Both the position numbers and the translations under genes were made by a program. A DNA stretch of 16,687 nt, taken from Caldifarciminota bacterium UBA2202 (GTDB lineage Bacteria; Hydrothermota; 32-111). The notes beneath the pieces are model-generated. The model searched no databases. It was not told the DNA's origin and saw only the letters and a list, made by a program, of their open reading frames with translations. Where the stretch lies: the NCBI GenBank assembly GCA_002327905.1, contig DCUY01000080.1, positions 1-16,687 of the forward strand, given 5' to 3'. Within the stretch, counting starts at the first letter, position 1. Each line of letters starts with the position of its first letter. This document shows positions 14,400 to 16,687 of the stretch, in pieces.

Positions 14400-15586
14400 T
14401 CTTCCTCCTTCAATGCTTCTATGCCCGGCAACTTGAGTCCGCTTAAAAATTCAAGCATCGCTCCGCCTCCGGTTGATATGTATGAGAATGAATCTTTAAG
14501 ATTCATCTGGTCAATTGCAGAGCATGAATCCCCGCCTCCTGCAACAGTGAATGCCTTATTTTTAGTTGCATCTGCAATTGCCTTAGCGATTTCAAGAGTT
14601 CCGCAGGCAAAAGCGCTGTTTTCAAACAAACCCATAGGTCCGTTCCAGACCACTGTCTTGGCTGATTCTATCGCGGCTTTGAAAATCTCCGCAGAGAGCT
14701 CTCCTATATCAAGTCCGATGTCATTCTCTTTAATTTCATCTCTCTTCACTTCTCTTCTCTTATTTGAATCCACACTCTCTGCCACAGCGAAATCAAGAGG
14801 AAGAAGTATATTTACATTCTTCTCCCGCGCAATTGAATAAATCCTTTTGCACTCGCTTATCATATCCTCTTCAAAGAGCGATTTGCCTATTTCAAAACCC
14901 TGAGCTTTGAGAAATGTAAATGCCAGACCGCCTCCGATTATCACTGTTGACGCATGTTCGAGTATGTTGTCTATTATTTGTATTTTTGTGGAGACTTTGG
15001 AGCCGCCCACAATGAACACATAAGGATTCTTCGGATTCTCATTTAAATACGAAAGGTGCTTCACCTCTTCGGCTATCAAGAATCCCGCCGCTCTCTCTTT
15101 GAATTTATAGGCGAGCATCTGAACAGAGACATCTCCCCTGTGCGCCACTCCGAATCCGTCATTGACATAAACATCTCCGAATTTGCTGAGAAACTCTGCA
15201 AAAGCAGGGTCCTGCTTCTGCTCCTCTTTGTAGAAGCGGATATTTTCAAACATGACAACCGACGGGAAAGGGAGTTTGTCAATCTGCTCTTTCACGCCGT
15301 TCGCCTTTATGTCATCTATGAAGAGTATCTCGCGGTTAAGATGCTTCTCAAGATTCTTTTTCACTATTTTGAGAGAGCACTTTTCTTCTCTCCCCTTAGG
15401 CCTGCCGAGATGCGAAATTATTATTACCTTCGCATTTTTTTCAAGGAGATAATTTATTGTCTTGACTGTTGATTTTATTCTTCTGTCATCAGTAATCACA
15501 TTATTTTCAACAGGCACATTATAGTCTGTCCTTAAAAGAACTCTCTTATTCTTAAAATCAATACTCCCGAGTTCCCTGATTTTCAT
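14396..15586 (-). CDS. pgk: phosphoglycerate kinase
   Basis: The enzyme makes ATP and 3-phosphoglycerate from 1,3-bisphosphoglycerate. Substrate-binding motifs are LLRTDYNVPVE (17-27), SHLGRPKG (58-65), NDGFG and HR (142-150). The nucleotide side has GGSKV (194-198), GGGLAFTF (218-225), WNGPMGLFE (314-322), GGGDS (350-354) and STGGGAMLEFL (371-381). Its 396 residues are typical. The ATG is 3 nt after the gap stop. The ribosome binding site GAGGTGA (15590-15596) contains that TGA stop, so the two genes are probably coupled. Confidence 0.98.
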   Translation of the reverse strand: MKIRELGSIDFKNKRVLLRTDYNVPVENNVITDDRRIKSTVKTINYLLEKNAKVIIISHLGRPKGREEKCSLKIVKKNLEKHLNREILFIDDIKANGVKEQIDKLPFPSVVMFENIRFYKEEQKQDPAFAEFLSKFGDVYVNDGFGVAHRGDVSVQMLAYKFKERAAGFLIAEEVKHLSYLNENPKNPYVFIVGGSKVSTKIQIIDNILEHASTVIIGGGLAFTFLKAQGFEIGKSLFEEDMISECKRIYSIAREKNVNILLPLDFAVAESVDSNKRREVKRDEIKENDIGLDIGELSAEIFKAAIESAKTVVWNGPMGLFENSAFACGTLEIAKAIADATKNKAFTVAGGGDSCSAIDQMNLKDSFSYISTGGGAMLEFLSGLKLPGIEALKEEE

Positions 15587-15589
15587 CTG

Positions 15590-16591
15590 TCACCTCATCA
15601 TGAATTCGATAAGGTCAACCACTCTCGCAGAGTAACCGTACTCATTGTCATACCATGCAAATACTTTCACAAGATTACCCTTGACAAATGTCTGCTGTGA
15701 ATCAAATATTGCAGAATGGGAATTGCCCAGAAAATCCACCGATACAAGAGGCAGGTCGCAGTATTCAAGATACTTTTTCATTTCAGGACTCTCGGAAGCT
15801 TTTTTGAATGCCACATTTACATCCTCTTTTGCCACTGTCTTTTCCACCACTACAGAGAGGTCAACAAGAGAGACATCCGCAGTGGGGACCCTGATTGAGA
15901 CTCCGTCCATCTTTCCCTCAACCTGAGGAATGACAAGGCCCAATGCCTTTGCCGCGCCTGTTGAAGTGGGTATCATGGACAGCATTGCGGCGCGTGCCCT
16001 TCTCAAATCGGAATGTGGAAGGTCAAGTATTCTCTGGTCATTCGTATATGAATGTATTGTTGTCATCATTCCGCTCACAATTCCGAAATTCTCCAAAAGC
16101 ACTTTTACTATCGGAGCAAGGCAGTTTGTCGTGCATGACGCATTTGAGACTATATGGTGATTTGCTTTGTCATAAACTGATTCATTGACTCCCAATACTA
16201 TTGTCGCGTCCACTTTATTCTTCGCCGGAGCTGAAATTATAACCTTCTTCGCTCCTGCTTTTATGTGCTTCTCCGCATCCTCTTTCTTTGTGAAGAATCC
16301 TGTTGATTCGACAACCACATCAATGTTCAAATCCTTCCATTTAAGATTTTCTGGATTTTTCTCAGCTGAAATCTTAATTTCTTTTCCGTCAATGATTATG
16401 GAATTTTCAGTGTGTTTAACTTCACCCTGATAGATTCCGTGAACCGAGTCATACTTGAAAAGATGCGCCAATGTCTTCGGGTCAGTGATATCATTGATTG
16501 CGCATAATTCGATTTCCTTGTGTTTTACTGCGATTCTCGCCACAAGGCGGCCTATTCTGCCGAACCCATTTATAGCTATTCTGATAGACAT
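15590..16591 (-). CDS. gap: glyceraldehyde-3-phosphate dehydrogenase, type I
   Basis: The enzyme oxidises and phosphorylates glyceraldehyde 3-phosphate. The Rossmann motif INGFGRIGRL (7-16) is followed by N33-D34, which favours NAD. The catalytic pair is C153 in SNASCTTNC (149-157) and H180 in TTIHSYTND. PTSTGAAKA and the C-terminal AWYDNEYGYS are also present. Its 333 residues are typical. The ATG is preceded at 4 nt by AGGAGG (16596-16601) and by a strong promoter. It is the first gene of the long right-hand operon. Confidence 0.98.
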   Translation of the reverse strand: MSIRIAINGFGRIGRLVARIAVKHKEIELCAINDITDPKTLAHLFKYDSVHGIYQGEVKHTENSIIIDGKEIKISAEKNPENLKWKDLNIDVVVESTGFFTKKEDAEKHIKAGAKKVIISAPAKNKVDATIVLGVNESVYDKANHHIVSNASCTTNCLAPIVKVLLENFGIVSGMMTTIHSYTNDQRILDLPHSDLRRARAAMLSMIPTSTGAAKALGLVIPQVEGKMDGVSIRVPTADVSLVDLSVVVEKTVAKEDVNVAFKKASESPEMKKYLEYCDLPLVSVDFLGNSHSAIFDSQQTFVKGNLVKVFAWYDNEYGYSARVVDLIEFMMR

Positions 16592-16623
16592 AAAACCTCC
16601 TATGTAAAGAAAAATAGATTTTA

Positions 16624-16651
16624 ATTATATATAAAAAACAGATTAAGTCAA
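16624..16651 (-). promoter_or_regulatory. sigma70-like promoter of the gap operon
   Basis: On the minus strand TTGACT (16646-16651) and TATAAT (16624-16629) are 16 nt apart, close to consensus. The predicted start is near 16617, giving a leader of about 26 nt that contains the ribosome binding site. The spacer is AT-rich with a run of six T. No attenuator or riboswitch fits in so short a leader. Confidence 0.8.
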
Positions 16652-16654
16652 CAC

Positions 16655-16687
16655 ATGGGAAAAGAAGAGAGAGAAAGAGATATGGTT
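16655..16687 (+). CDS. possible start of a divergent gene cut by the window edge
   Basis: A plus-strand ATG at 16655 opens a frame reading MGKEERERDMV up to the window end. A second in-frame ATG at 16682 follows a purine-rich stretch that could act as a weak ribosome binding site. The first ATG has no Shine-Dalgarno and would overlap the region just upstream of the gap -35 box. The evidence is thin. Confidence 0.15.
   Translation, partial: MGKEERERDMV

Noticed and set aside
15056..15472. 138-codon plus-strand frame, and a similar one at 14421-14840
   Set aside because: Both lie wholly inside pgk on the opposite strand and show no recognisable domain.
1..16687. CRISPR array, insertion sequence or prophage
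   Set aside because: No regularly spaced direct repeats, transposase, integrase or phage gene is present; the window is core chromosome.

Overview
The window is AT-rich, densely packed bacterial chromosome. It carries 19 genes: 18 protein genes, all on the minus strand, and one tRNA-Leu on the plus strand. I see no phage, plasmid, transposase or CRISPR sequence. MreBCD/PBP2/RodA indicate a rod-shaped, peptidoglycan-building bacterium. MutL carries the endonuclease motif, as in bacteria without MutH. L27 lacks the long Firmicutes-type N-terminal leader, and the tRNA has no encoded CCA. I cannot name the phylum from sequence alone; a little-studied Gram-negative-type or candidate-phylum bacterium fits best.

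Right block (16651 down to 6030, minus strand): a promoter TTGACT-N16-TATAAT (16624-16651) precedes gap, pgk, tpiA, secG, rplU, rpmA, a metallo-beta-lactamase-fold gene, mreB, mreC, mreD, mrdA, rodA and comF. Neighbouring genes overlap or are at most 13 nt apart. This looks like one long transcription unit joining lower glycolysis, protein export, two ribosomal proteins and the elongation machinery that builds the lateral wall. The comF reading frame continues upstream past any standard start codon, which points to a frameshift or an unusual start near 6711-6725.

Middle (5817-6029): a tRNA-Leu(CAA) gene on the plus strand ends one base before the comF stop codon. Its promoter is divergent from the promoter of the left block, with about 58 bp between the two -35 boxes. 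The left-block promoter places the predicted transcription start on the A of the histidine kinase ATG, so that mRNA may be leaderless.

Left block (5816 down to 224, minus strand): a membrane histidine kinase with a Cys cluster in its outer loop, a single-domain response regulator, a degenerate-GGDEF/intact-EAL c-di-GMP phosphodiesterase, mutL and miaA. Every junction overlaps by 1-17 nt. Signalling is therefore co-expressed with mismatch repair and with the enzyme that modifies A37 of tRNAs such as the tRNA-Leu(CAA) next door.

Left end (1-223): no convincing complete gene. It holds a 14-bp tandem repeat and a GC-rich palindrome that looks like a dispersed repeat. A few codons could be the tail of a plus-strand gene.
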